A stretch of DNA of 64,000 bases from Rathayibacter caricis DSM 15933 (lineage in GTDB: Bacteria; Actinomycetota; Actinomycetes; Actinomycetales; Microbacteriaceae): contig NZ_PZPL01000001.1 of the NCBI RefSeq assembly GCF_003044275.1, positions 2,294,001-2,358,000 on the forward strand, written 5' to 3'. Position numbers and translations under genes: made by a program. The notes under the pieces were generated by a model. The model was not told where the DNA came from, ran no database searches, and worked only from the letters and a program-made list of their open reading frames with translations. Below are positions 56,436 to 64,000 of the stretch, in pieces (position 1 is the stretch's first letter; each line of letters opens with the position of its first letter).

Positions 56436-58196
56436 TCAGACGATCTGCAGGAGCACGTGGCCCGCGGAGACCGTGGTGCTGGCCTCGGCGGACAGGCCGG
56501 TGACGACGCCGTCCTTGTGGGCGGTGAGCGGCTGCTCCATCTTCATGGCCTCGAGGACCACGACGAGGTCGCCCGTCACGACCGAGTCGCCCTCGGCGAC
56601 CGCGACCTTGACGATGGTCGCCTGCATCGGGGAGGTGACGGAGTCGCCGGTGACGGTGCTGACCGAGCCCGACCCGCGGCGCTTGGGCACCGACGCCGTC
56701 GCGGCGCGCGACGGTCCGGAGCGGGCGAACTCGCTCGGCAGCGTGACCTCGACACGACGCCCGTCGACCTCGACGACCACGTTCTGGCGGGCGGCGGGTT
56801 CGGGGATCGCGCCCGGCTCCCCGCTCCACGCCTCGATCGTGTTGTCGAACTCCGTCTCGATCCAGCGCGTGTAGATCGTGAAGGGCGCATCGCCCTCGGG
56901 GGCGAAGGCGGGATCGCGCACGATCGCGCGGTGGAAGGGGAGGACGGTCGGCAGGCCGGTCACCTCGAACTCCTCCAGGGCGCGGCGCGACCGCTCGAGC
57001 GCCTCGGCGCGGGTGCTGCCGGTGACGACGAGCTTCGCGAGCAGGGAGTCGAAGGACCCCGAGATCACGTCGCCCGCGACCACGCCGGAGTCGACGCGGA
57101 CGCCGGGTCCACCCGGCGCCTTGAACACGTGGACGGGTCCGGGAGCCGGCAGGAAGCCGCGTCCGGCGTCCTCGCCGTTGATGCGGAACTCGAACGAGTG
57201 GCCGCGCGGGGTGGGGTCGTCGTAGTCGAGCACACCGCCCTCGGCGAGGCGGAACTGCTCGCGCACGAGGTCGATGCCGGTGATCTCCTCCGAGACGGGG
57301 TGCTCGACCTGCAGTCGCGTGTTCACCTCGAGGAACGAGACGGTGCCGTCCTTGCCGACGAGGAACTCGCACGTTCCGGCGCCCAGGTACCCGACCTCGC
57401 GGAGGATCGCCTTCGACGCCCGGTAGAGCTCGGCGTTCTGCTCGTCGGTGAGGAACGGCGCGGGCGCCTCCTCGACCAGCTTCTGGTGCCGTCGCTGCAG
57501 CGAGCAGTCGCGGGTCGAGACGACGACGACGTTGCCGTGGGCGTCGGCGAGGCACTGGGTCTCGACGTGGCGCGGCTGGTCGAGGTACTTCTCGACGAAG
57601 CACTCGCCGCGCCCGAAGGCGGCGACCGCCTCGCGGGTGGCGGAGGCGAACATCTCCTCGACCTCGTCGCGCTCGCGGGCGACCTTGAGGCCGCGACCGC
57701 CGCCTCCGAACGCCGCCTTGATGGCGACGGGCAGGCCGTGCTGGTCGACGAACTCGAGCACCTCGGCGGCACCCGAGACGGGGTTCAGGGTGCCGGGGGC
57801 CAGCGGCGCCCCGACCTTCTCGGCCACGTGGCGGGCCGACACCTTGTCGCCGAGGCGCTCGATGGCGTCGGGGCTCGGGCCGATCCAGATCAGGCCGGCG
57901 TCGATGACCGCACGGGCGAAGCCGGCGTTCTCGGCGAGGAAGCCGTAGCCGGGGTGCACGGCGTCGGCGCCCGAGCGGCGGGCGACCGAGAGGAGCTTCT
58001 CGATGACGAGGTAGGTCTCGGCGCTGGTGGTGCCGCCGAGCGCGTAGGCCTCGTCGGCGAGGCGGCTGTGCAGGGCGTCGCGGTCCTGGTCGGCGTAGAC
58101 GGCGACGGAGGCGATCCCGCTGTCGCGGGCGGCTCGGACGACTCGGACGGCGATCTCGCCTCGGTTGGCGATGAGCACCTTCGTAATACGCGACAT
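56436..58196 (-). CDS. accA: acyl-CoA carboxylase biotin carboxylase / BCCP alpha chain
   Basis: The 586-residue protein joins a biotin carboxylase (about 1-445) to a C-terminal biotin carrier domain (about 515-586). ATP-grasp motifs are [15 protein letters not shown] and [22 protein letters not shown] is conserved, and [17 protein letters not shown] binds the nucleotide. The biotinylated residue is Lys552 in [11 protein letters not shown]. It is the AccA3-type subunit serving acetyl-, propionyl- or long-chain acyl-CoA carboxylases with an AccD and AccE. The ATG follows TAGGGT by 8 nt. The gene for AccE is at 63686. Confidence 0.95.
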   Translation of the reverse strand: MSRITKVLIANRGEIAVRVVRAARDSGIASVAVYADQDRDALHSRLADEAYALGGTTSAETYLVIEKLLSVARRSGADAVHPGYGFLAENAGFARAVIDAGLIWIGPSPDAIERLGDKVSARHVAEKVGAPLAPGTLNPVSGAAEVLEFVDQHGLPVAIKAAFGGGGRGLKVARERDEVEEMFASATREAVAAFGRGECFVEKYLDQPRHVETQCLADAHGNVVVVSTRDCSLQRRHQKLVEEAPAPFLTDEQNAELYRASKAILREVGYLGAGTCEFLVGKDGTVSFLEVNTRLQVEHPVSEEITGIDLVREQFRLAEGGVLDYDDPTPRGHSFEFRINGEDAGRGFLPAPGPVHVFKAPGGPGVRVDSGVVAGDVISGSFDSLLAKLVVTGSTRAEALERSRRALEEFEVTGLPTVLPFHRAIVRDPAFAPEGDAPFTIYTRWIETEFDNTIEAWSGEPGAIPEPAARQNVVVEVDGRRVEVTLPSEFARSGPSRAATASVPKRRGSGSVSTVTGDSVTSPMQATIVKVAVAEGDSVVTGDLVVVLEAMKMEQPLTAHKDGVVTGLSAEASTTVSAGHVLLQIV

Positions 58197-58292
58197 GGTT
58201 CCCCACCCTAGGGGGCCCTCAGAGGATGCCCGTGGCGGCTCACCACAAAGAAGCGCGGGGGCTTCGTCGGTTCCGCACAACCCGGTGCGGAG

Positions 58293-58919
58293 TCAGCGGT
58301 TCCAGAGCGAGGTCCACGGCACGCCGAGCTCGCGGACCAGCGAGCGCAGAGCGGGCACCGACATCCCGATCACCGTGGAGGGGTCCCCCTCGATCCGCGT
58401 GATGAAGCCGGCGGCGAGGCCGTCGATGGTGAACGCTCCGGCCACCTCGAGGGGCTCGCCCGTCGCGACGTAGGCGTCGATCTCGTCGTCCTCGATGTCG
58501 GAGGCGAAGTGCACGGCCGCGGAGGTGACCGTGCCGACCTCCGCGCGCACCTCCCCGCCCCGGTGGTCGATCAGCCAGTGCCCGGAGTGCAGGCGGCCCT
58601 CGCGGCCGCGCTGGGCCCGCCAGCGCTCGCGAGCCCGCTCGGGCTCGTGCGGCTTGCCGTGGACCACGCCGTCGAGCACGAACGCGGAGTCGCCGCCGAG
58701 GACGAGGCCGTCGACGTCGGGGCCCAGGACCGCGCGCGCCTTCGCGCGGGCGAGCAGCGCCACCACGGCGTCGGCGTCGAGCGGAGCGCCCGACTCCTGC
58801 TCGGCCAGGGTGACCGCCGCCGGCTCGTCGACCTGCGAGGGCACGACGACGGGCTCGATGCCCGAGGACCGCAGCAGCGCCAGGCGCGCGGGGGAGGTGG
58901 AGGCGAGGTAGAGGCGCAT
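58293..58919 (-). CDS. maf: Maf family nucleoside-triphosphate pyrophosphatase
   Basis: The protein of 208 residues hydrolyses dTTP, UTP or modified nucleotides to monophosphates. LYLASTSPARLALLRSSG is the Maf signature, and the metal-binding acidic residues lie in VLGGDSAFVLDGVVHGKP and the substrate segment in YVATGEPLEVAGAFTID. The ATG at 58919 follows AGGGAG. In actinobacteria maf usually stands between the accDE and accA genes, as here in broken form. Confidence 0.93.
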   Translation of the reverse strand: MRLYLASTSPARLALLRSSGIEPVVVPSQVDEPAAVTLAEQESGAPLDADAVVALLARAKARAVLGPDVDGLVLGGDSAFVLDGVVHGKPHEPERARERWRAQRGREGRLHSGHWLIDHRGGEVRAEVGTVTSAAVHFASDIEDDEIDAYVATGEPLEVAGAFTIDGLAAGFITRIEGDPSTVIGMSVPALRSLVRELGVPWTSLWNR

Positions 58920-58963
58920 GCGTGCTCCCTGCGGCCGGGCCCCCGCTGTGGGATGCTCGATGG

Positions 58964-60268
58964 ATGTCGAAGTCCGCGTCCCGCACACCCTCCCGTCCCT
59001 CCGAGGACGACGGCGTGCTCGGGACGCAGGTCGAGCTCGAGATTAGCAACGTGGCCCACGGAGGCGTGTTCGTCGCCCGCCACGAGGGCCGCGTGGTCTT
59101 CGTTCCCGACGTGCTCCCGGGCGAGCGCGTCCGGGCGCGCATCAGCGAGGTCCGCCACGACAGCTTCTGGCGGGCCGATGCCCTCGAAATCTTCGAGTCG
59201 TCCCCCCACCGCGTCGCGCACGTCTGGGCCGAGGCATCGATCGACCGCCGCCCGGAGGACCGTGTCGGCGGTGCCGAGTTCGGCCACGCCGCGCTCGCGC
59301 ACCAGCGCGAGCTCAAGCGCACGGTCCTCGAGGACGCGTTCGCCCGCTTCGCGCGGCGGGAGGTCAGCGTCGAGGTGTCGCCCATCGAGGGCGACGACGA
59401 GACCCGCGGCCTCGGCTGGCGCACGCGCAACCGCCTGCACGTGGACGACGACGGCCGCGTCGGTCCGTACGCGTCGCGGAGCCATCACGTCGTCACCGTC
59501 GACACGCTCCCGCTCGCGACCGCCGCCTCCTCCGCCGCGGCCCCGCTCGACGGCCGGCTCGCTCCCGGCTCGGTGGTCGACCTGGTCGACGCGGCCGGAT
59601 CCGAGGGCGCCGCGGTCCTCGTGCACGACCCGTCCGACAAGAAGGCCCGACGCGACCGCACCGTCGTGACCGAGTTCGTCGCCGACCGGACCTTCCGCGT
59701 CGACCGCTCCGGCTTCTGGCAGGTGCACCGGGGAGCCGCAGCCACCCTCTTCGACGCCGTGCAGACGGCGGTCGACCCCGAGCGGAGCGACCCCCGCGCG
59801 GCCAACCACGACCTCTACGGCGGAGTCGGCCTGCTCGCGGCGGCGCTCGCCGACCGTCTCGGAGCCGGCCTCCGCGTGACCAGCGTCGAGAGCGACGCCC
59901 GCGCCACCGAGCACGCGCTGGAGAACCTGTCGGACCAGGTCGGCGCCCGCGCGGTGACCGCCCGGGTCGACCGCTACCTCCGGGACGCCCTCGCCCAGGC
60001 CGACGCGCGCGAGCGCGAGCGCTGGCGCTCGGCGACAGTCGTGCTGGACCCGCCCCGCTCGGGTGCGGGCCGCGCGGTCACCGACGCCCTCGTCGAGCTC
60101 GCTCCCGCTCAGCTCGTCTACGTGGCGTGCGATCCGGTCGCCCTCGCGCGCGACGTGGGAGCTCTGGCGGCCGGCGGCTACGAGCTCGAGCGCCTCGACG
60201 GCTTCGACCTCTTCCCGAACACCTCGCACGTCGAGGCCGTCGCGCGGCTGGTGCGCCGCTCCGCCTGA
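58964..60268 (+). CDS. TrmA/RlmC/RlmD-type RNA uracil-5-methyltransferase
   Basis: The 434-residue protein has an N-terminal TRAM domain (about 15-75, VELEISNVAHGGVFVARHEGRVVF and VLPGERVRARI). A class I methyltransferase domain follows with LYGGVGLLAAALAD, VVLDPPRSGAGRA, the catalytic Cys in LVYVACDPVALARDV and DLFPNTSHVEAVA. It would make 5-methyluridine in rRNA or tRNA. The four cysteines that hold an Fe-S cluster in RlmD are replaced (VGGAEFGHAAL), so the cluster is absent. The ATG at 58964 is 6 nt behind GATGCT. Confidence 0.9.
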   Translation: MSKSASRTPSRPSEDDGVLGTQVELEISNVAHGGVFVARHEGRVVFVPDVLPGERVRARISEVRHDSFWRADALEIFESSPHRVAHVWAEASIDRRPEDRVGGAEFGHAALAHQRELKRTVLEDAFARFARREVSVEVSPIEGDDETRGLGWRTRNRLHVDDDGRVGPYASRSHHVVTVDTLPLATAASSAAAPLDGRLAPGSVVDLVDAAGSEGAAVLVHDPSDKKARRDRTVVTEFVADRTFRVDRSGFWQVHRGAAATLFDAVQTAVDPERSDPRAANHDLYGGVGLLAAALADRLGAGLRVTSVESDARATEHALENLSDQVGARAVTARVDRYLRDALAQADARERERWRSATVVLDPPRSGAGRAVTDALVELAPAQLVYVACDPVALARDVGALAAGGYELERLDGFDLFPNTSHVEAVARLVRRSA

Positions 60269-60315
60269 CCCCGGCGTCGCTACGATGACCCCGACGGACC
60301 CGAGGGAGTGGACCT

Positions 60316-61002
60316 GTGAACGCTGAGCCTGTCGGGGAGCCGCGCGTGCGGGTCGCCATCGTCGACGACCACGAGTCGGTGCGCCTGGGCGTCGCCGCAG
60401 CGATCGAGAACGCCGGGATGCACGTGGTCGCCGCCGCCGAGACCGTGCGCGTCCTCGAGCAGGTCCTCGACGGATCCGAGATCGAGGTCCTGGTGCTGGA
60501 TCTCTCCCTGAACGACGGCTCGAGCATCACCGCGAACGTGAAGTGGGGCCAGGTCCGCGGATCCGCGGTCCTCGTGCACAGCATCGCCGACCGCGTGGTG
60601 GCCGTGCGGGAGGCCCTGGCGGCCGGCGCGGCCGGGGTGATCCCGAAGTCGTCGCCGATGTCCACCGTGATCGCGGCCATCCGCACCGTCGCCCGCGGCG
60701 AAGTGCTGAACAACCTCGAGTGGGCGTCGGCGATCGACGCGGACGACGACTTCGCGCGAGCGGTCCTCGGCCGTCGCGAGCGCGACGTGCTGCACCTCTA
60801 CGCCTCCGGTCTCCCGTTGAAGCTCGTCGCCGACCGGCTGCAGATCTCGGTGTCGACGGCGAAGGAGTACCTCGACCGGATCCGCGACAAGTACGTCGAG
60901 ATCGGCCGACCCGCGCCGACGAAGGTCGACCTGCTCCGCCGCGCCGTGGAGGACGGGATCCTGCCCGGCATCGACCCGGACGACGGCGATGCCGGTCGCT
61001 GA
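60316..61002 (+). CDS. NarL/LuxR family response regulator
   Basis: The protein of 228 residues has a receiver domain (about 11-125) with the acidic pair in VAIVDDHESVR, phospho-accepting Asp62 in VLVLDLSLNDGS, and Lys111 in GVIPKSSP. A LuxR-type helix-turn-helix (about 150-215) reads RRERDVLHLYASGLPLKLVADRL and SVSTAKEYLDRIRDKY. All phosphorylation residues are kept, so it should be a working regulator. The GTG start follows GGGAG. It overlaps the kinase gene by 14 nt, and a TACGAT box lies about 30 nt upstream. Confidence 0.93.
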   Translation: MNAEPVGEPRVRVAIVDDHESVRLGVAAAIENAGMHVVAAAETVRVLEQVLDGSEIEVLVLDLSLNDGSSITANVKWGQVRGSAVLVHSIADRVVAVREALAAGAAGVIPKSSPMSTVIAAIRTVARGEVLNNLEWASAIDADDDFARAVLGRRERDVLHLYASGLPLKLVADRLQISVSTAKEYLDRIRDKYVEIGRPAPTKVDLLRRAVEDGILPGIDPDDGDAGR

Positions 61003-62218
61003 CGCTCCGCCGACGGGTGCGCCGGCGAACCGGCTGCGGATCGACCGGATCGTCACCACGGTCCTCTCGCTCTTCGGCTTCGGCTTCGCCCTGCAGACGG
61101 TCCCGCCGATCCTCGACCAGCTGCGGTTCCTCCAGCCGGCGGTGGCCTGGCCGGTGCTGGCCCTGGTCTTCGGCGCGCTGGCCGCGGCCGTCGGCACCGC
61201 GGTCGTCCACCGCGGCACGCGCATCACCGGTGTCCTCGTGGCGGGCGCCCTCCTCCTCGCGCTGCTGACGTGGCCGCTGAGCGTCGTCCCGGGCGAGGTC
61301 CTGCCCGCGATGCCCTACGTCTTCTACCTGCTGACGCTGGGCACGGCCTTCTGCACCCTCGTCGCTCCGCTGCGGGTGGCGGTCGTCTACGCCGTCGTCA
61401 CCCCGGTGCTCTTCTGCGTGCTGCGGGTGCTGCCGTCAGGCGGAGCCGTCGAGCCGACCCGAGCGGTGCTGGACGCCTTCTACGTGGGCATCGTCGGCTT
61501 CGTCATGCTCGTGCTGATCTCGGTGCTCCGGCAGTCGGCCGAGGAGGTCGACCGCGCCCAGACCACGGCGATGGAGCAGTACGAGGCGGCCATGCGCCAG
61601 CACGCGGGGGAGGTCGAGCGGATCGAGGTCGACGCCCTCGTGCACGACAACGTGCTCGCGACGCTCCTCGCGGCCGCCACAGCGGAGTCGCCCTCCCAGC
61701 GCGCGCTCGCGTCGTCCATGGCCCGCCGGACCCTCGCCGTGCTGCTGCCCGAGAAGGAGTCGGACGTCGCGGAAGGGTCGGTGCCGCTCGAGGTCGTCGA
61801 GCGGCAGCTCGCGCACGCCGCGTCGACCTTCGCCGCCGATCTCGACGTGGGGACCGCTCCGGCGGCCGATCCCCGGACGGCGTCCGTTCCGCGCGCCGTG
61901 GCGGAGGCGGTCCTCGGAGCCGTCTGGCAGGCGCTGTCGAACAGCGTCCAGCACGCGGGACCCGGCGATCAGGTGCGCCGCACGGTGCGAGGGCTGCTCG
62001 ACGTGGACTCCGTCGAGGTGGTGGTCGAGGACGACGGGCGCGGCTTCAGCGTCGCCGAGGTGCCGCGCGAGCGACTGGGCATCCGGCTCTCGATCCTCGA
62101 GCGGGTGCACAACGTGAGCGGAGACGCGCGGGTGGAGTCCCGCCCCGGGGAGGGCACTCGCGTCGTGATCGGCTGGAGTGCCCGGACAGCCGCCGCGCGG
62201 TCGGGGACCGGCTCGTGA
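60989..62218 (+). CDS. sensor histidine kinase, DesK/NarX-like class
   Basis: The 409-residue protein has six transmembrane helices (about 20-180) and a cytoplasmic kinase core. The phospho-accepting His is probably His219 in DALVHDNVLATLL. The ATPase domain has the N box in WQALSNSVQHAG, the G1 box in VVEDDGRGFSV and the G2 box in RLGIRLSILERV, then a closing PGEGTRVVIGW. The H-box is followed by Asp-Asn rather than the more common Asp-x-Leu/Gly. It probably phosphorylates the regulator encoded before it; its stop overlaps the next start by 4 nt. Confidence 0.9.
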   Translation: MPVADAPPTGAPANRLRIDRIVTTVLSLFGFGFALQTVPPILDQLRFLQPAVAWPVLALVFGALAAAVGTAVVHRGTRITGVLVAGALLLALLTWPLSVVPGEVLPAMPYVFYLLTLGTAFCTLVAPLRVAVVYAVVTPVLFCVLRVLPSGGAVEPTRAVLDAFYVGIVGFVMLVLISVLRQSAEEVDRAQTTAMEQYEAAMRQHAGEVERIEVDALVHDNVLATLLAAATAESPSQRALASSMARRTLAVLLPEKESDVAEGSVPLEVVERQLAHAASTFAADLDVGTAPAADPRTASVPRAVAEAVLGAVWQALSNSVQHAGPGDQVRRTVRGLLDVDSVEVVVEDDGRGFSVAEVPRERLGIRLSILERVHNVSGDARVESRPGEGTRVVIGWSARTAAARSGTGS

Positions 62219-63246
62219 TCGCGTATCCGCGCCCGCTGCTCTACGCGCTCGGCGCGGGCTTCTCGCTGTACCACGTGGTCCTCGCGTTCTTCTCGTACCG
62301 CAACTCCCCGCCCAGCACCTTCGATCTGCTCGCGGTCGCCCTGTACGTGGCGGCGACGGTGGTGGCGCTCTGGCCGTCCGCCACGACGCGCCTGTCGACT
62401 CCCGTGGCCGCGTCGATGACGGTGGTGGCCGTCGCCCTGCCCCTCCTCGTGGCACCGGCGCTGGATCCCGCGGCGCCGAACGGCTACTCGACCTGGTACA
62501 TCGCCGCCGTGGGCACCCTGATGACCATCGTGTGCTCCCGCAGCCGTCCGGTGTTCGCCTGGACCGGCATGCTCGTCCTCATCGTGCACACGATGATCTG
62601 GGCGGGACCGCTCTCGCTCTTCACGCTCGGCGTCATCGGCAACCTGGCCTGGGTCGGCTCAGCGCAGGCGCTCATCATCGAGCTCGGCCGAGCAGGATCC
62701 GAGGCGCGGGTGCTCGAGGCGGCGGAGCGCGCCGCGACGTCGTGGCGGGCGGCGGAGGAAGCGCACCTGACGGAGCGCGAGATCCGCCTCGAGCAGACCC
62801 GAGCGATCGCCTCCGACATGCTCCGTCGCATCGCGAGCGAGCAGGGGCTGAGCGACGAGGAGCGCATGGAGTGCCGCCTCCTCGAGGCCTCGGTGCGCGA
62901 CGAGATCCGCGGGCGACGGCTTCTCGACGACGACGTCAGGCGGCTCGTCCTCGACGCGCGGAGGCGAGGAGTGACCGTGTCGGTCCTCGACGACGGCGGG
63001 CTCGATCACTCGTCCGAACGGGAGAGCAGGCGCGTGCTGCACGAACTCGCCCAGGCGCTCGCGGGGATCCGCCACGGAGTCGACCGCATCGTCGTCCGGA
63101 CGGCGTCGGCTGACTCGCCCTCCGCCGTGACGATCGTCGGGCTGCGGACGGCCGGCGACGGCAGCGCGGTCGCGCTCGGCTCCGACGACTCGGCCGACGA
63201 GGTCGACGCCTGGGTCGAGATCCGCCGCGACGACCAGCGGGTCTGA
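62215..63246 (+). CDS. six-helix membrane protein, degenerate kinase-like partner
   Basis: The protein of 343 residues has six transmembrane helices (about 5-165), as in the kinase before it, then a long helix (about 170-215) and a C-terminal domain. No His suitable for phosphorylation is seen in the helix (EREIRLEQTRAIASDMLRR), and no N, G1 or G2 box is found, although VSVLDDGGLDHSSERESRRVL lies where they would be. It may be a non-catalytic sensor or a regulator of the kinase. The GTG start overlaps the kinase stop (GTGA). I do not recognise a named family. Confidence 0.75.
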   Translation: MIAYPRPLLYALGAGFSLYHVVLAFFSYRNSPPSTFDLLAVALYVAATVVALWPSATTRLSTPVAASMTVVAVALPLLVAPALDPAAPNGYSTWYIAAVGTLMTIVCSRSRPVFAWTGMLVLIVHTMIWAGPLSLFTLGVIGNLAWVGSAQALIIELGRAGSEARVLEAAERAATSWRAAEEAHLTEREIRLEQTRAIASDMLRRIASEQGLSDEERMECRLLEASVRDEIRGRRLLDDDVRRLVLDARRRGVTVSVLDDGGLDHSSERESRRVLHELAQALAGIRHGVDRIVVRTASADSPSAVTIVGLRTAGDGSAVALGSDDSADEVDAWVEIRRDDQRV

Positions 63247-63685
63247 CCGGGGCGACGGCGGCCATCCCTCCGCGGAGGAGTTCCTCGCGTTCAGGAGCCC
63301 GCTCTGCGGAGTCGAGGAGCGCCCAACGGACGAGTTGCGCGCATCGCAGAAGGACAGCGGGTCGAACGAGTACAGCGGGTCGGACGAACACAACGGGTTA
63401 AAAGAGTGCGGCGGGCTGTCCGCTCCTCCGAAGAGGGGGCCCAGCCCGCCGTCAAACCCCGAGTGAGGGTAACAACCCGAATATTACCCTCACTCGCCCC
63501 CAAAACACCCGCCTCATTACCCTGGTCGGCGAGTGATTGGCGATGCCCTCTCCGAGGAGTGAACACCTAACACGGATAATCATGCTCAGATCGGAAGGGG
63601 CCTGATAGTCGTCACTTTAGGGGACTAATCGGGGTACAAAATTCATCTTCTCCGCCGCTGCGGGCCCCTGGAGCGCAGAGGGCCG
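63247..63685. other. 439-bp gap between convergent genes, AT-richer, with repeats and dyads
   Basis: No convincing gene was seen. The gap holds an 18-bp imperfect tandem repeat (63355-63408, units beginning CAGCGGGTC, CAGCGGGTC and CAACGGGTT) and a 10-bp dyad CGGCGGGCTG / CAGCCCGCCG (63409-63451) that may end the kinase transcript. The dyad at 63460-63496 is listed separately. From about 63440 to 63660 the sequence is clearly less GC-rich than its surroundings, and TACAAAAT at 63636-63643 is a possible plus-strand -10 box. Confidence 0.5.
63460..63496. promoter_or_regulatory. 13-bp inverted repeat with TTACCCT boxes
   Basis: CGAGTGAGGGTAA and TTACCCTCACTCG form a perfect dyad around 11 nt. 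Both halves recur once more: TTACCCT at 63517-63523 and CGAGTGA at 63530-63536. Three copies of each box within 77 bp suggest a protein-binding array or an RNA structure; its target is unknown. Confidence 0.5.
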
Positions 63686-63907
63686 TCAGCCGGCGAAGGA
63701 GCGCCACGCGCCCGGTGCCGCGTGCAGGGGCGCCCGGACGGCGTGGGAGCGGTCGTTCCAGCCGCTCATCAGCTCCTGCGACTCCTCGACCTCGTCCGCG
63801 CCCTGAGCCGCGAGGGCGGTGACGACGGCGGTCACCGCGGCGATCTGCCGGGCGTCGAGCCCGGGGGTCGAGATGACGACGGAGGGGGCGGAGTCCTGTT
63901 CGCTCAT
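63686..63907 (-). CDS. accE: acyl-CoA carboxylase epsilon subunit
   Basis: The 73-residue protein matches the small actinobacterial epsilon subunit that stabilises the AccA-AccD complex. The C-terminal pattern ELMSGWNDRSHAVRAPL then PGAWRSF is the conserved part; the N-terminus is variable. The ATG at 63907 stands 6 nt behind TACCGT; an in-frame ATG at 63925 overlaps the box. In other actinobacteria accD lies immediately upstream and would be to the right of this window. Confidence 0.85.
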   Translation of the reverse strand: MSEQDSAPSVVISTPGLDARQIAAVTAVVTALAAQGADEVEESQELMSGWNDRSHAVRAPLHAAPGAWRSFAG

Positions 63908-64000
63908 CCCGCGACGGTACCGCATGCTCTGCGGCGGCGTTCGGCGCGAGGTGATTATGCTGACGCCGGACGCCGCCGGAGCGACGACCGACCGTCGTCG

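Noticed and set aside
63543..63605. A 20-codon open frame in the convergent gap
   Set aside because: No ribosome binding site and no features beyond chance in an AT-richer stretch.

Overview
The window comes from a very GC-rich (about 70 percent by eye) actinobacterial chromosome. Gene content points to the family Microbacteriaceae, of the Rathayibacter/Clavibacter kind. This rests on the GTP-type PEP carboxykinase beside a RamB-like regulator, a deazaflavin-dependent nitroreductase, an acyl-CoA carboxylase with a small epsilon subunit, and many start codons sitting 6-8 nt behind a -10 box (leaderless genes). The genus is an inference. No prophage, insertion sequence, integron or CRISPR array was seen. 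Almost all the sequence is ordinary chromosomal core and accessory metabolism, and most of the unusual signal is in the gaps between genes.

Layout. 1-2.6 kb: the end of galU, an acetyltransferase, a membrane protein, tRNA-Ala(CGC), then four tandem terminator hairpins. 2.6-16.8 kb: a string of small housekeeping and accessory genes. These include a fadD / quinone reductase / thiolase operon, DinB, a CitE-like lyase, a VOC protein, a lipase-like hydrolase, two methyltransferases, RNase HI, an aldo/keto reductase, aroQ and a double-hotdog thioesterase. 16.9-26 kb: central carbon control, with pckG divergent from a RamB/ScfR regulator, then a SorC regulator divergent from glpD, followed by glpF-glpK. 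26-34.7 kb: a HAD phosphatase, trpS, xthA, the fructose PTS operon fruR-fruK-fruB-fruA and a YihY membrane protein. 34.8-41 kb: sdhCDAB, a mannosyltransferase and manC.

41.4-54.4 kb is a nucleoside uptake and salvage region. It holds a BMP lipoprotein, an ABC ATPase, two permeases, cytidine deaminase, thymidine phosphorylase, a nucleoside hydrolase, adenosine deaminase, purine nucleoside phosphorylase and a phosphosugar mutase. Nucleosides enter through the ABC importer, are deaminated and phosphorolysed, and the pentose phosphates are passed on. An ascorbate-type PTS IIA/IIB pair without a IIC gene follows adenosine deaminase. 54.4-64 kb holds an LpdA-type flavoprotein, the biotinylated alpha chain of acyl-CoA carboxylase, maf and accE. 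An rRNA/tRNA methyltransferase and a response regulator / histidine kinase / kinase-like triad lie on the opposite strand between maf and accE.

The intergenic DNA carries several repeat families. The most striking is a 137-nt element with two hairpins whose stems differ between copies by paired changes while spacing and loops are kept (copies near 25.97, 41.2, 51.6 and 56.0 kb). Others are a REP-like GTCGAGTAGCC palindrome (six copies), a CGCGAGA / CCGGAGTGG element (two copies, each right after a stop codon), 40-, 39-, 32- and 18-bp tandem arrays, and a perfect 31-bp-stem palindrome formed over the last codons of the LpdA gene.
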